From Anaerolineaceae bacterium UBA6133 (GTDB lineage: Bacteria; Chloroflexota; Anaerolineae; Anaerolineales; Anaerolineaceae): a stretch of DNA of 64,000 bases. Below, in pieces: positions 18,952-26,629 of the stretch (the stretch's first letter is position 1; each line of letters begins with the position of its first letter). The translations under genes were made by a program, and so were the position numbers. The stretch lies in assembly GCA_002435825.1 (NCBI GenBank), contig DIVL01000028.1, positions 7,899 through 71,898 on the forward strand. Reading direction: 5' to 3'. The notes beneath the pieces were generated by a model. It ran no database searches, was not told where the DNA came from, and saw nothing but the letters and a program-made list of their open reading frames with translations.

Positions 18952-18960
18952 ATTGTAGCA
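18952..18960 (-). promoter_or_regulatory. Extended -10 promoter of the MEMO-priA operon, likely leaderless
   Basis: On the minus strand TGCTACAAT (18960-18952) is followed by six bases and then the ATG at 18945. An initiating nucleotide about 7 nt after the -10 box would fall at or next to the A of the start codon. No good -35 was seen, as expected for an extended -10 promoter. Confidence 0.5.
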
Positions 18961-18993
18961 CGCTCGAGGTAAGCAGAGCAGGTTGTGAGGAAC

Positions 18994-19020
18994 AAAAAAC
19001 CCCACGTTTCAACATGGGGT
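18994..19020 (-). terminator. Intrinsic terminator after the MarR gene
   Basis: On the minus strand ACCCCA (19020-19015) pairs with TGGGGT (19004-18999), and a run of six T follows, sharing one base with the stem. It lies 60 nt downstream of the marR-type gene stop and 50 nt before the next minus-strand start, so it separates the two transcripts. Confidence 0.85.
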
Positions 19021-19080
19021 CTCTGTTTGAGTTTGGATTTCTGAGGACTTTCACCTCGTGGTTTGTTGGGAAAAGGCTGC

Positions 19081-19542
19081 TTATTCCTTTGCGGCACGGT
19101 ATTCCAGCAGGGTCCGGTTGAAATACTGGTTGTAGTCACTCCATAACCTCACCAGCTGTTCCAATTCTCCTTCAGAATGTTCCTCCAAAAAGTTTTTGAA
19201 CGATGCTTTGATGCTGTCCACAACTCCCTGGATAACTTTGTGACCCTCTTCGGTCAAGGAGATGGTCCATTCCCGGCGATCCTCCATATTACGCTCACGC
19301 TGCAGCAAGGAGTCACGTTCGAGTGCCTGGCAAACGCGGCTGAGATTGCCCGGGTTCATTCCCATGATCTCCGCCAGATCGCTCAATCTGACTCTCTCCT
19401 GGATGAAGATTTGCAGCAGGGTGCGACCTTGCAGTCGGGATAGTTTACTTTGCGAGCTAAACTCAGTCATCATGAATTCTGTATTGACTGATGCGTCCCG
19501 CAGCAGGTCCCAGATACGGAGGCTAAGATCTTTTTGTTCCAT
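19081..19542 (-). CDS. MarR-family transcriptional regulator
   Basis: A 153-residue winged-helix regulator. The helix-turn-helix lies at about residues 55-75 (RLSDLAEIMGMNPGNLSRVCQAL) and the wing at about 82-95, with the family-typical MEDRREWTISLTEEG. N- and C-terminal helices form the dimer interface. A GAGGAG ribosome site precedes the ATG. The upstream region contains an inverted repeat overlapping the -10 box (19582-19611), which suggests autoregulation. The signal it senses and any other target genes are unknown. Confidence 0.9.
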   Translation of the reverse strand: MEQKDLSLRIWDLLRDASVNTEFMMTEFSSQSKLSRLQGRTLLQIFIQERVRLSDLAEIMGMNPGNLSRVCQALERDSLLQRERNMEDRREWTISLTEEGHKVIQGVVDSIKASFKNFLEEHSEGELEQLVRLWSDYNQYFNRTLLEYRAAKE

Positions 19543-19581
19543 AATTCTCCTCTTTATTGTCTATTACTCTTATTTTAGATC

Positions 19582-19611
19582 ACAATTATATGCAAAACAT
19601 AATAAAATTGT
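19582..19611 (-). promoter_or_regulatory. Candidate MarR operator overlapping the promoter
   Basis: An imperfect inverted repeat with ACAATT at one end and AATTGT at the other spans 30 nt; inner bases also match partly (TAT and ATA halves). On the minus strand it contains TATAAT as -10, with TCAACA 18 nt upstream as -35. The position over the promoter fits negative autoregulation by the adjacent MarR protein. Confidence 0.45.
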
Positions 19612-19636
19612 TGAATTAGTACAATGATTGTGAGAA

Positions 19637-20485
19637 TCAGGGAAGTGAGCTTGCTTTGGCTCGGATCAAAAGGAAGCCAGCCGTACCGGTCATGCCGAGC
19701 TCTTTCCGCAGCTGGTCATTGGTGAGCTCTGAAAACAGCCCCACAGCGGCACGCCGCGGGTCGTAGAGCAGTTCCTCCTGGATCACAAAACCTTCACCTT
19801 TGTTGATGTTGGTCACGCTATACGCCCTGCCGCGTTCGTCCACCCTTGTTACCACCAGCATATGGTCGAAGCCGTCATATTTGGAAATACCCTTGCGAAC
19901 AAACAGGTAGAGCCAGTCTCCCGGTTGGAGCGGATTCTTAGCCCAATCATAGCTGCCGATGCTTTCGTCTATGCGGATATAGTCGTAATCTGAGCGTGGA
20001 AAGAAGTATTGATCCAGTATGTCAAGTCCGTGGCACTCCGGGATATCTTCACGAGGGCAAAGCAGCCACATCTCGTGAGGGTTTGCATCCTCAGGTAAAT
20101 AGTTGCCATCCCGCAGTATCGCAACCGTCAGCGGACCACAGGCGTTATCGGCTGATTCATGTGGTCCGGAGGCAAAGTTAATTTCACGCGCAACCAAATC
20201 AGCTTTTTCAGCCGTATCTGCCAGGTAGTGGAGACTTGCTTCATAGAGCCCGGCTTCGCGCTGCTGGTTGAGCGATAGCGTTGGGGTTGGGGGTACAGGC
20301 GTTGCGCTGGGGAGCGGCGTGCATGTGCTGGTAGGGGTGGGCGTTGGGCTTGCTGTCGGCGTTGGGCTTGGGGTTTTGGTTGCTGGCGGCAATGAGGCGG
20401 TCGGGCTTGGCGTATTTGCGTTCACCGCGCAGGCGGATAGCACAAGCAGGCAGAGCAGCAGCAAGAGCAGGTTCCTAGAACTCAT
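19637..20485 (-). CDS. Lipoprotein with possible papain-like (C39/NlpC-type) domain
   Basis: Predicted lipoprotein with the lipobox LSAC at residues 16-19 and a Thr-Pro rich linker (about 25-75). The globular part has features reminiscent of papain-like cysteine peptidases: ESADNACGPLTVAIL with a possible nucleophile Cys, LQPGDWLYLFV and FDHMLVVTRVDERGRAY with a possible catalytic His. I infer a peptidase-like or amidase-like fold; this is not certain. Its start overlaps the stop of the LysM/M23 gene (ATGA), so the two are co-translated and probably both act on the cell envelope. Confidence 0.7.
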   Translation of the reverse strand: MSSRNLLLLLLCLLVLSACAVNANTPSPTASLPPATKTPSPTPTASPTPTPTSTCTPLPSATPVPPTPTLSLNQQREAGLYEASLHYLADTAEKADLVAREINFASGPHESADNACGPLTVAILRDGNYLPEDANPHEMWLLCPREDIPECHGLDILDQYFFPRSDYDYIRIDESIGSYDWAKNPLQPGDWLYLFVRKGISKYDGFDHMLVVTRVDERGRAYSVTNINKGEGFVIQEELLYDPRRAAVGLFSELTNDQLRKELGMTGTAGFLLIRAKASSLP

Positions 20486-21687
20486 TGCAGAAAATCCCAG
20501 GGGTTCACGCGTCCATATTCATCGCTGCGCAGCTCAAAATGCAGGTGCACGCCGTCAGCTTCGCCAGTGTCCCCCATGCTGCCAAGCACATCTCCGGCAT
20601 AAACTTCCTGTCCGCAGACCACTTCCACCGTTGCCAGGTGTCCGTAAAGCGATTGCCAGCCAAAACCGTGATCCACGACCACCATATTCCCATAGCCCCA
20701 ATCATTCCAGCCGGCATAGACCACAACGCCGTTATCGACCGTCTTTATGGGATCACCCATTTCCCCACCAAGATCAATGCCAAGATGATTTGCCGATGGG
20801 GCATAATCATAACCGGATAGTGTGTGGCCTTCGACCGGCCAGCGGAAGTTGAGCGTTCCGACCACCCCGTCGTAGCTTTCAGTGCATGCTCCGGGTCCCA
20901 CGTTGAGCGCCGTTGCCGGATCTTCGCGGGTGATGCGTGGCGTGCGCCAATCGGTAAATTCCCCCTTGCCACCTGGCACCACCAACATGGTACCCGGGGT
21001 GATGTTCGGGGAGGCATAATCACCCAATGTGGAAACCGCAAGATGATTCCCGGGGTAATTAACGATCTCATCCGGAGAAACCTTGTAAAATTCAGCCACG
21101 CCATTCAATCCCTCACCAGCACTCCAACGGTGCAGAGTGCCGTCCACCGGCGAGATCAGCAATTGCTGACCTGGGTAGATGAAGTGTGGGTCATCTCCAA
21201 GAATGTACCGGTTGCTCCAGAGGATGGTTTCTGGCTGGAGGTTGAAGCGCTGCGCGACTGAGAAAAGATTGTCACCTGCCTGGACGGTGTAGTTGATAAT
21301 TTCCGTACGCGCGCGCATTGGCAGCACTGTATCCAGGTTCACATCCCGCCTTATCGCGTCGCTTTCCACTGCCGGTTCTGCGACCTGCGCAAGGGTCATT
21401 TCCGCATCCGATGGTGCTGACTGCGTCGCCGCAACCGCTTTCACTTCCGCGGCTCTTTGACCCTCAATGCTGACGTAGTACCGGCTCATCACCCAAACCA
21501 CCAGCGCCATCATTGCCACCGTGGCAGCCAATGTCAGACCGCGCATAACGGCGGGTTCAAGCCCCAAACGCCGTATCCGCTCCCAAAAATCTTGTTTTTC
21601 GATTGAGTTGGTTTGCGTTGATTTCTCAGTTGCGTTTCCTGCCGGAAGATTGGGATCTGCCAGATGGGAAGGGTTCTTTTGTTCCAT
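20482..21687 (-). CDS. LysM and M23 peptidase domain protein
   Basis: A 401-residue membrane-anchored cell-wall hydrolase. One transmembrane helix lies at about residues 48-70. It is followed by a LysM domain (about 133-178, INYTVQAGDNLFSVAQRFNL) with a second, weaker LysM-like segment ending in GTMLVVPGG near 240. The C-terminal M23 domain (about 290-395) has HLGID and HLHFEL, which supply the zinc ligands of this family, and a YGHL block. It probably cleaves peptide crosslinks of peptidoglycan. The downstream lipoprotein gene overlaps by 4 nt. Confidence 0.92.
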   Translation of the reverse strand: MEQKNPSHLADPNLPAGNATEKSTQTNSIEKQDFWERIRRLGLEPAVMRGLTLAATVAMMALVVWVMSRYYVSIEGQRAAEVKAVAATQSAPSDAEMTLAQVAEPAVESDAIRRDVNLDTVLPMRARTEIINYTVQAGDNLFSVAQRFNLQPETILWSNRYILGDDPHFIYPGQQLLISPVDGTLHRWSAGEGLNGVAEFYKVSPDEIVNYPGNHLAVSTLGDYASPNITPGTMLVVPGGKGEFTDWRTPRITREDPATALNVGPGACTESYDGVVGTLNFRWPVEGHTLSGYDYAPSANHLGIDLGGEMGDPIKTVDNGVVVYAGWNDWGYGNMVVVDHGFGWQSLYGHLATVEVVCGQEVYAGDVLGSMGDTGEADGVHLHFELRSDEYGRVNPWDFLQ

Positions 21688-21737
21688 GTCTCGATGATAT
21701 CACGAGTCTTATAAGCCTGTTTGTCGTGAATAGGGCT

Positions 21738-22982
21738 TCATTTTAAGCCGGGTGTTTGCCCATTCTCCAGGCGCGCTGTCAGCTCCAGGCGCAACGCTTC
21801 TGGATCTGCCCGGTCGATCGTGACGCTGCTTAACCCCTGCCAGTTTGCGTAAGATCGCAAGGTTTTTGCCAGGGCTTTGGTCAGGCCCGCGCTTACGCGA
21901 ACGCCCGGCGCCAAATAGAGACTGATCACCTGAAGGCGTCCCTCTTTGCGCCAGGCTTTTGCATCCAGCCTGCCGATGAGCTGCCCTCGGTGCAATATGG
22001 GGAGGACAAAGTAACCAAATTTGCGTTTGGGGGCGGGAGTGTAACACCCGATCGAATAATCGAAATCAAACAAATCTCTTGCACGACCACGATCGCTCAC
22101 CAGTGGGTCGAAAGGGGAAAGGATGGTCGTGTGGGTTGCCCGCAGTTGACCTGCCAGCGCTGCTTCAATGAGGGGCTGGTTTTGGGCATGGATAAAGAAT
22201 GGACCGCCTTTGACTCCTTCGATCTGGACGGGAAAAATTACGCCTTCAGCCAGGAGTTGTTCGATCGCCGCAGCAGTCTCAGTCTTTTTCTGATAGAAAT
22301 AACTCGCAGACCAGGTAAGACTGGCAATACCCAGTGCCTTGATTGCCTTACGAGTCAGCTCCAGAACAGCCGCGGGATAAGCGGGCGTTTGGGTGTCATC
22401 CCAAGCAGGCAAGACGCGTTCACGCAGGTCGTAGACCCGCTGAAAACTTTCACGCCTGGCAATCATGAGATCCCCGCGGTAATAGAGATGTTCAAGCGCG
22501 ACCTTCTCCACCTTCCAGTCCCACCATGTGCCGTGCGATTGCTTGCTTTTAAAATCCGAGGAACGCACTGCGCCGTTCTCATGGATGTGATTCAGGATCT
22601 CGTCCAGTATAGCGGCGTTCTCATTACCCCAACTCTGAATGTTGCTCCAACCGATGAATTTTTCCAGCATGAGAGCACGGAATAGCGGGTAATCCTCGAT
22701 TGGCAGCAGGCAGACCGCATGGGAGAAGTATTCAAATAGCTGCCCTTCGGCATGCAGCTCCTCGAGCCAGTTGGTTGCGTAATTGCCAAGGCGCGACCAG
22801 AGGATGTGCTGGTGGGCGCGCGCTACCACACTGATCGTATCAATTTGCAGATTGTGGATCTGGCGAATGGCAGTCAGAAGATCTTCCTTGCCAGCTTTAT
22901 AGCGAGGTGAAGCGCTCAAGCCAAGGCTCGCCAGCATCACCTGCTGAGCCTGCTGTTTGGTTAGTACAAACTCCTGTTCCAC
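21738..22982 (-). CDS. YcaQ/AlkX-family winged-helix DNA glycosylase
   Basis: A 414-residue member of the HTH_42 family (YcaQ, AlkZ). The block LQIDTISVVARAHQHILWSR at about residues 45-64 contains the QxD motif (QID) that marks the YcaQ/AlkX branch, which unhooks interstrand crosslinks and removes alkylated bases. The C-terminal winged-helix part has the typical ILSPFDPLVSDRGRARDLFDFDY and KRKFGYFVLPIL segments. The gene stands alone on the minus strand. Exact lesion specificity is inferred from the QxD form, not shown. Confidence 0.88.
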   Translation of the reverse strand: MEQEFVLTKQQAQQVMLASLGLSASPRYKAGKEDLLTAIRQIHNLQIDTISVVARAHQHILWSRLGNYATNWLEELHAEGQLFEYFSHAVCLLPIEDYPLFRALMLEKFIGWSNIQSWGNENAAILDEILNHIHENGAVRSSDFKSKQSHGTWWDWKVEKVALEHLYYRGDLMIARRESFQRVYDLRERVLPAWDDTQTPAYPAAVLELTRKAIKALGIASLTWSASYFYQKKTETAAAIEQLLAEGVIFPVQIEGVKGGPFFIHAQNQPLIEAALAGQLRATHTTILSPFDPLVSDRGRARDLFDFDYSIGCYTPAPKRKFGYFVLPILHRGQLIGRLDAKAWRKEGRLQVISLYLAPGVRVSAGLTKALAKTLRSYANWQGLSSVTIDRADPEALRLELTARLENGQTPGLK

Positions 22983-23101
22983 GGCTGTGATTTTATCTTA
23001 AGCAGTGCACATTTTGGCCGGATTGTGCATTCCGATCCGGCTTACACGATATTAACCATATGGCGGATCGTGGTCTTCGATCCGGCATAAAATCTTACAT
23101 A

Positions 23102-23650
23102 TCAATATCGTTCAATGTGTTGCACAAACGCGTCCACGATGGATTGCGCAAACTTTTGGGTGCTTTCAGAGGTGAATCCACCTTTCCCATCCAAAAGCTC
23201 AGCAATTTTGGAGAAATATGCCTCCGGTTGCTGCAGCACTGGCATGTTCACGAAGGTAAGAATCTGGCGCAGGTGATGGTTTGCACCAAAGGCGCCCAAC
23301 AATCCCGGGGAATTGCTGACGATTGCGGTGGGCTTGCCATTCCAGGCAGACTGACCATAAGGGCGTGAGCCAACATCCAGCGCATTTTTCAAAGCAGCGG
23401 GTATGGAGCGGTTATGCTCGGGGGTGACGAAAAGCACGGCATCCGACTCGCTGATCTTATTCCGAAAGGTAATATAGGACTCAGGTGTTGCTTCAGAGTC
23501 GGAATCCTGGTTGTAAAGGGGTAAATCACCGATCTCGACTATTTCTGTCGTGTATCCTTCAGGGAAAAGTGGCTGCAAGGCTTGTGCGAGTTGCGTGCTG
23601 TAACCATTTTTCCGTATGCTTCCACTGATAATTGCGATTTTCTTGCTCAT
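23102..23650 (-). CDS. NADPH-dependent FMN reductase family protein
   Basis: A 182-residue flavodoxin-like reductase. The FMN phosphate loop is SGSIRKNGYSTQL (residues 10-22) and the second flavin-contacting block is LFVTPEHNRSIPAALKNALD (about 74-93), both diagnostic of the chromate/quinone reductase group (ChrR, YieF, ArsH-like). It probably reduces quinones or other small electrophiles using NAD(P)H in the cytoplasm. It has a Shine-Dalgarno AGGGAG before the ATG. No operon partner is seen. Confidence 0.9.
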   Translation of the reverse strand: MSKKIAIISGSIRKNGYSTQLAQALQPLFPEGYTTEIVEIGDLPLYNQDSDSEATPESYITFRNKISESDAVLFVTPEHNRSIPAALKNALDVGSRPYGQSAWNGKPTAIVSNSPGLLGAFGANHHLRQILTFVNMPVLQQPEAYFSKIAELLDGKGGFTSESTQKFAQSIVDAFVQHIERY

Positions 23651-23762
23651 AACTGAACTCCCTGTAATGTTTTCAATAAATATCGCTTACTGAGGAGCAT
23701 TTGTCAAGATTTAGTCAAACCTTCTCAAAAGGTTAATAAAATTCTAACAGTTGAATCGGATA

Positions 23763-24158
23763 TCAGTTTCTGATGGTCAGGGCGAGCAGAGGCTGGTCTG
23801 CAAATCGTAAGCTGAGCGAGCCGGCTTTTAGAAAATGTTCGCGATGAGGACCGCGCATTAAATAATCCTGGATGAGCCCGATCACATAGGTTTGGATCAA
23901 TTCAGGGGTTTTGTTTTTTCCACGTTTTTCAAAAAGCATTTTATGTTTGGCTACAGCTACAGCTTGGCTTAGGTCCATGATTTGGGCGGGATCACTAAAA
24001 GCCAGCAGCGAGAGACTCCAGTGACCTCTATCAGGTTCACGAATCAGGAACTGATAAGCGCCAAGTGCCACCATTGAGTCATACGTGAAGGCTTCATCGA
24101 GCCAATAAGCAAAGATAGCGTAAGTGCGTTTGCGGCGGATGTTTTCGAGAAAACCCAT
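23763..24158 (-). CDS. Hypothetical protein downstream of CDGSH protein
   Basis: A 131-residue protein that I do not recognise. It has no signal peptide or membrane segment. The N-terminal MGFLENIRRKRTYAIFAYWLDEAFTYDSMVALGAYQF looks helical, with a basic patch in KRGKNKTPELIQ in the middle. It starts 2 nt after the stop of the CDGSH gene, so it is probably co-transcribed and may act with it. Confidence 0.7.
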   Translation of the reverse strand: MGFLENIRRKRTYAIFAYWLDEAFTYDSMVALGAYQFLIREPDRGHWSLSLLAFSDPAQIMDLSQAVAVAKHKMLFEKRGKNKTPELIQTYVIGLIQDYLMRGPHREHFLKAGSLSLRFADQPLLALTIRN

Positions 24159-24160
24159 GA

Positions 24161-24898
24161 TTAATATTTGTTCAGACGAGCCTGACGGCGCAGGGCAGCC
24201 TCCTGAGTCAGGCGATGGGTGCCATCGCAGAGGGGTTTGTTGCGCGACTCACCACAAGTGCAGAGAGTTACACGGTTGAGGGGCAGGAATGGCACGCCGT
24301 CGAAGCGCTCGATAGGCAAATAGCCCATCACAAATATCGGTGCCCGGATCGGTCCATAGGAGGTGATTTCAATTGTTTCGGCGATCTGCATCGGAAGATC
24401 CGGTTCCATATCATGATCGGGGTCTTGCGGCAGGCGGTAGGTGAGTGAACTTGATGGGCAGTCATGCACCATCTTGATGGCGCGGTCGCGCTTGGCTGGG
24501 TCAATCGAACCGTAGGTGAGCTCTGACACGGATGTGTCGCGCAAAACGCAGAAGCCGGACTGCATGCACAGCGAAGCGTCTTTTTTGACGGTCAGACCTG
24601 GTCCGCGATACGTAAAAACGCGCAAAGAAGCTCGGTCAGTTCGGGCGGTTTCGGTTCCGTCGAAACCCTGTGTGTGGCTGCCATCGCAGAATGGGTAAGT
24701 GGAAGATTTACCGCAGCGGCAAAGGAGATAGGAGTCGCTATCCGGGGTTTGGTCGCCGAGGAATTTCCACTCGAGCGGCTCACCATACTCAGAACAAACC
24801 TGTGTGAGTTTGATGAACGGGACTCTGCCCTCGACCTTGTAAGGTCCGTTTTTCCTGATTGTGATTTTTTGGGTAATTTCGGTTTCGCTTTCGCCCAT
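24161..24898 (-). CDS. Dual CDGSH iron-sulfur protein
   Basis: A 245-residue protein with two CDGSH-type [2Fe-2S] motifs: CRCGKSSTYPFCDGSH near residue 60 and CTCGESRNKPLCDGTH near residue 216. Between them lies a segment with cysteines (SLCMQSGFCVLRD and MVHDCPSSSL) that resembles the divergent mono-cluster ferredoxin domain found in related proteins. The function is probably electron transfer or redox sensing. The ATG at 24898 has GGAGG 5 nt upstream; an upstream in-frame GTG (24910) overlaps that ribosome site and is less likely. Confidence 0.88.
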   Translation of the reverse strand: MGESETEITQKITIRKNGPYKVEGRVPFIKLTQVCSEYGEPLEWKFLGDQTPDSDSYLLCRCGKSSTYPFCDGSHTQGFDGTETARTDRASLRVFTYRGPGLTVKKDASLCMQSGFCVLRDTSVSELTYGSIDPAKRDRAIKMVHDCPSSSLTYRLPQDPDHDMEPDLPMQIAETIEITSYGPIRAPIFVMGYLPIERFDGVPFLPLNRVTLCTCGESRNKPLCDGTHRLTQEAALRRQARLNKY

Positions 24899-24910
24899 GG
24901 CAGCCTCCAC

Positions 24911-25260
24911 GCAGGCTAATTATACAGGATGGATTGAGAACTGGGGATATGCTTCTCTCAAGCTGACTACCACTATTCTACCAAATAGTGCGTAGGTCAG
25001 GTTCTTCTGTTGAACCTGACGTCACGAATGTTGGTAAATAAAGCCCTCAAAAAATTTAGGCTTCCGACGTCAGGTTGAACCCCGCAAAAATACACGGGGC
25101 AGGCTGCGCAACCTGACTTACGACTAAATGTGTTACCTATGTCTTCTCACGCTCTGTTACCTATCGCTTGGCACCATACAGATCCAACCATACATTTCCG
25201 TGATTGCGCCAAGTGAAGGATCGCTTTTATCTTAATTTGGGGTAATCTTCCCACAAACTT
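24911..25260. other. Intergenic region with short repeats, no gene seen
   Basis: No coding or RNA gene is supported. The segment 24990-25125 contains copies of GTCAGGTTGAACC / AGGTTCTTCTGTTGAACCTGACGTC and the related GCGCAACCTGACTTACG, forming inverted halves of AGGTT...AACCT. They look like fragments of another dispersed palindromic repeat. Confidence 0.5.
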
Positions 25261-25306
25261 TTAGCCAGACCTGCTTATAATAGCGCAGAAGCAAAGGTCT
25301 GGCTAA
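25261..25306 (-). terminator. Long-loop hairpin at the end of the sugar dehydrogenase gene
   Basis: A perfect 12-bp inverted repeat, TTAGCCAGACCT (25261-25272) and AGGTCTGGCTAA (25295-25306), encloses a 22-nt loop and overlaps the stop codon of the minus-strand gene. There is no clear T run after the stem, so it may be a weak terminator or a 3'-end stabilising structure. Confidence 0.4.
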
Positions 25307-26505
25307 GGCGTGGTCAGCAAGTTTGGGTTGACACGCAAAATCAGGTCATCATCGGCGCCTGGATTGCCGCGACCATCGCGGTTGCTGGTGGATATGTAGA
25401 GATAGCCATCAGGTCCCAGGCGGACTGCCCGTAACCGGCCATATTCCCTGGAAAAGAAGGTGTCGAAATCGGTTACCCTTTCGCCGTCAAGATTGACCAC
25501 ATAAAGCGCGGAGCCGCGCAGCCCGGTGAAATAGAGCTTGCTATCCAGGTACTCCACATCCCCCGGAGCCCAGGTGACGCTGCCGCCCGATTGAATGACC
25601 GGGCTAACCATGCCCTCAAGCCTCGCTTCGCCTTGAATTTCAGGCCAGCCATAATTAGCGCCAGGTGTGATGAGGTTGAGCTCGTCGTAGCCGGAACCCA
25701 ATCCGCTCGGACCGTGCTCAGTGGACCACAAACGTCCTTCCGCATCCCATGCCAACCCCTGGGGGTTGCGATGTCCATAAGACCAAACCGCAGACGCAAA
25801 CGGATTGCCTTCAGGAACCTCACCCTCACGGGTAACCCGCAGAATTTTACCCTGCAAAGCGGTAAAATCCTGCGCTAAATCAGAATTTTGAGCATCGCCG
25901 GTGGTGATGTAGAGGTAACCGTCCGGACCGAACTCGATGCGGCCTCCGTCATGATTGCTGGCGCCAAGAATACCTTCGAAGATCACTTTCCGGTCTGAAA
26001 GCGCACCATTTTTGAAGACATAGCGTTCCACCCGGTTGACCAACTGCCCATTCTCGAGCGCGGTGAGATAGACATAAATCCGGTTGTTCACAGCGTAATC
26101 AGGGTCAAGCGCCAAACCCAACAGCCCACCCTCACCCCGCTGCTCAACGTTTGGCACCTGGATGCGCGTGGCCGTGCTGCCGATCAATACCAAATTTCCG
26201 GAACGTTCGGTAACGAGCAATTCACCACTGGGCAGCAAAACTATTTCCCAGGGAGTGTCCAGCCCCGAAGCCACGACCTCCACCAGGGGGCCAGTGAGCG
26301 GCGCGCGTACAACGCTGGGAACTTGGTCATATGTCATCTCTGGGGATTCCGTAATCTCAGGTTGCGTTGGTGCTGCAGGGCTCGATAGGGGAGGAGTTGG
26401 GTCTTCGGAGGTGGGTACAACCGGAGCCGGGCTGGGATCGCCATCACAGGCAGCAAACACGATCAAAGCCAAAAGTCCGAGCGCAAGTAATTTCATGGTT
26501 TTCAT
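25303..26505 (-). CDS. PQQ-type sugar dehydrogenase lipoprotein (GSDH family)
   Basis: Predicted lipoprotein (lipobox FAAC near residue 20 of this start) carrying a beta-propeller of the soluble glucose/sorbosone dehydrogenase family. Diagnostic blocks are ASGLDTPWEIVLLPSGELLVTER, GEGGLLGLALDP with the catalytic-region turn, GGRIEFGPDGYLYITTGD, and SYGHRNPQGLAW followed by EHGP. It likely oxidises an aldose outside the cell using PQQ, or is a PQQ-free relative. The start at ATG 26505 gives a proper signal peptide; the frame is open 12 codons further upstream. Confidence 0.88.
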   Translation of the reverse strand: MKTMKLLALGLLALIVFAACDGDPSPAPVVPTSEDPTPPLSSPAAPTQPEITESPEMTYDQVPSVVRAPLTGPLVEVVASGLDTPWEIVLLPSGELLVTERSGNLVLIGSTATRIQVPNVEQRGEGGLLGLALDPDYAVNNRIYVYLTALENGQLVNRVERYVFKNGALSDRKVIFEGILGASNHDGGRIEFGPDGYLYITTGDAQNSDLAQDFTALQGKILRVTREGEVPEGNPFASAVWSYGHRNPQGLAWDAEGRLWSTEHGPSGLGSGYDELNLITPGANYGWPEIQGEARLEGMVSPVIQSGGSVTWAPGDVEYLDSKLYFTGLRGSALYVVNLDGERVTDFDTFFSREYGRLRAVRLGPDGYLYISTSNRDGRGNPGADDDLILRVNPNLLTTP

Positions 26506-26629
26506 AACAAAATCATAACAGCCCGAACTTATCCCTGGCAACTAGGGGTAAAACGTTGGAGTCAGCCTGACTTTCAATTTTTACCTAAATAGCTTAGAAT
26601 TTTTTTACTAACTCAATACGAGGTAATTC

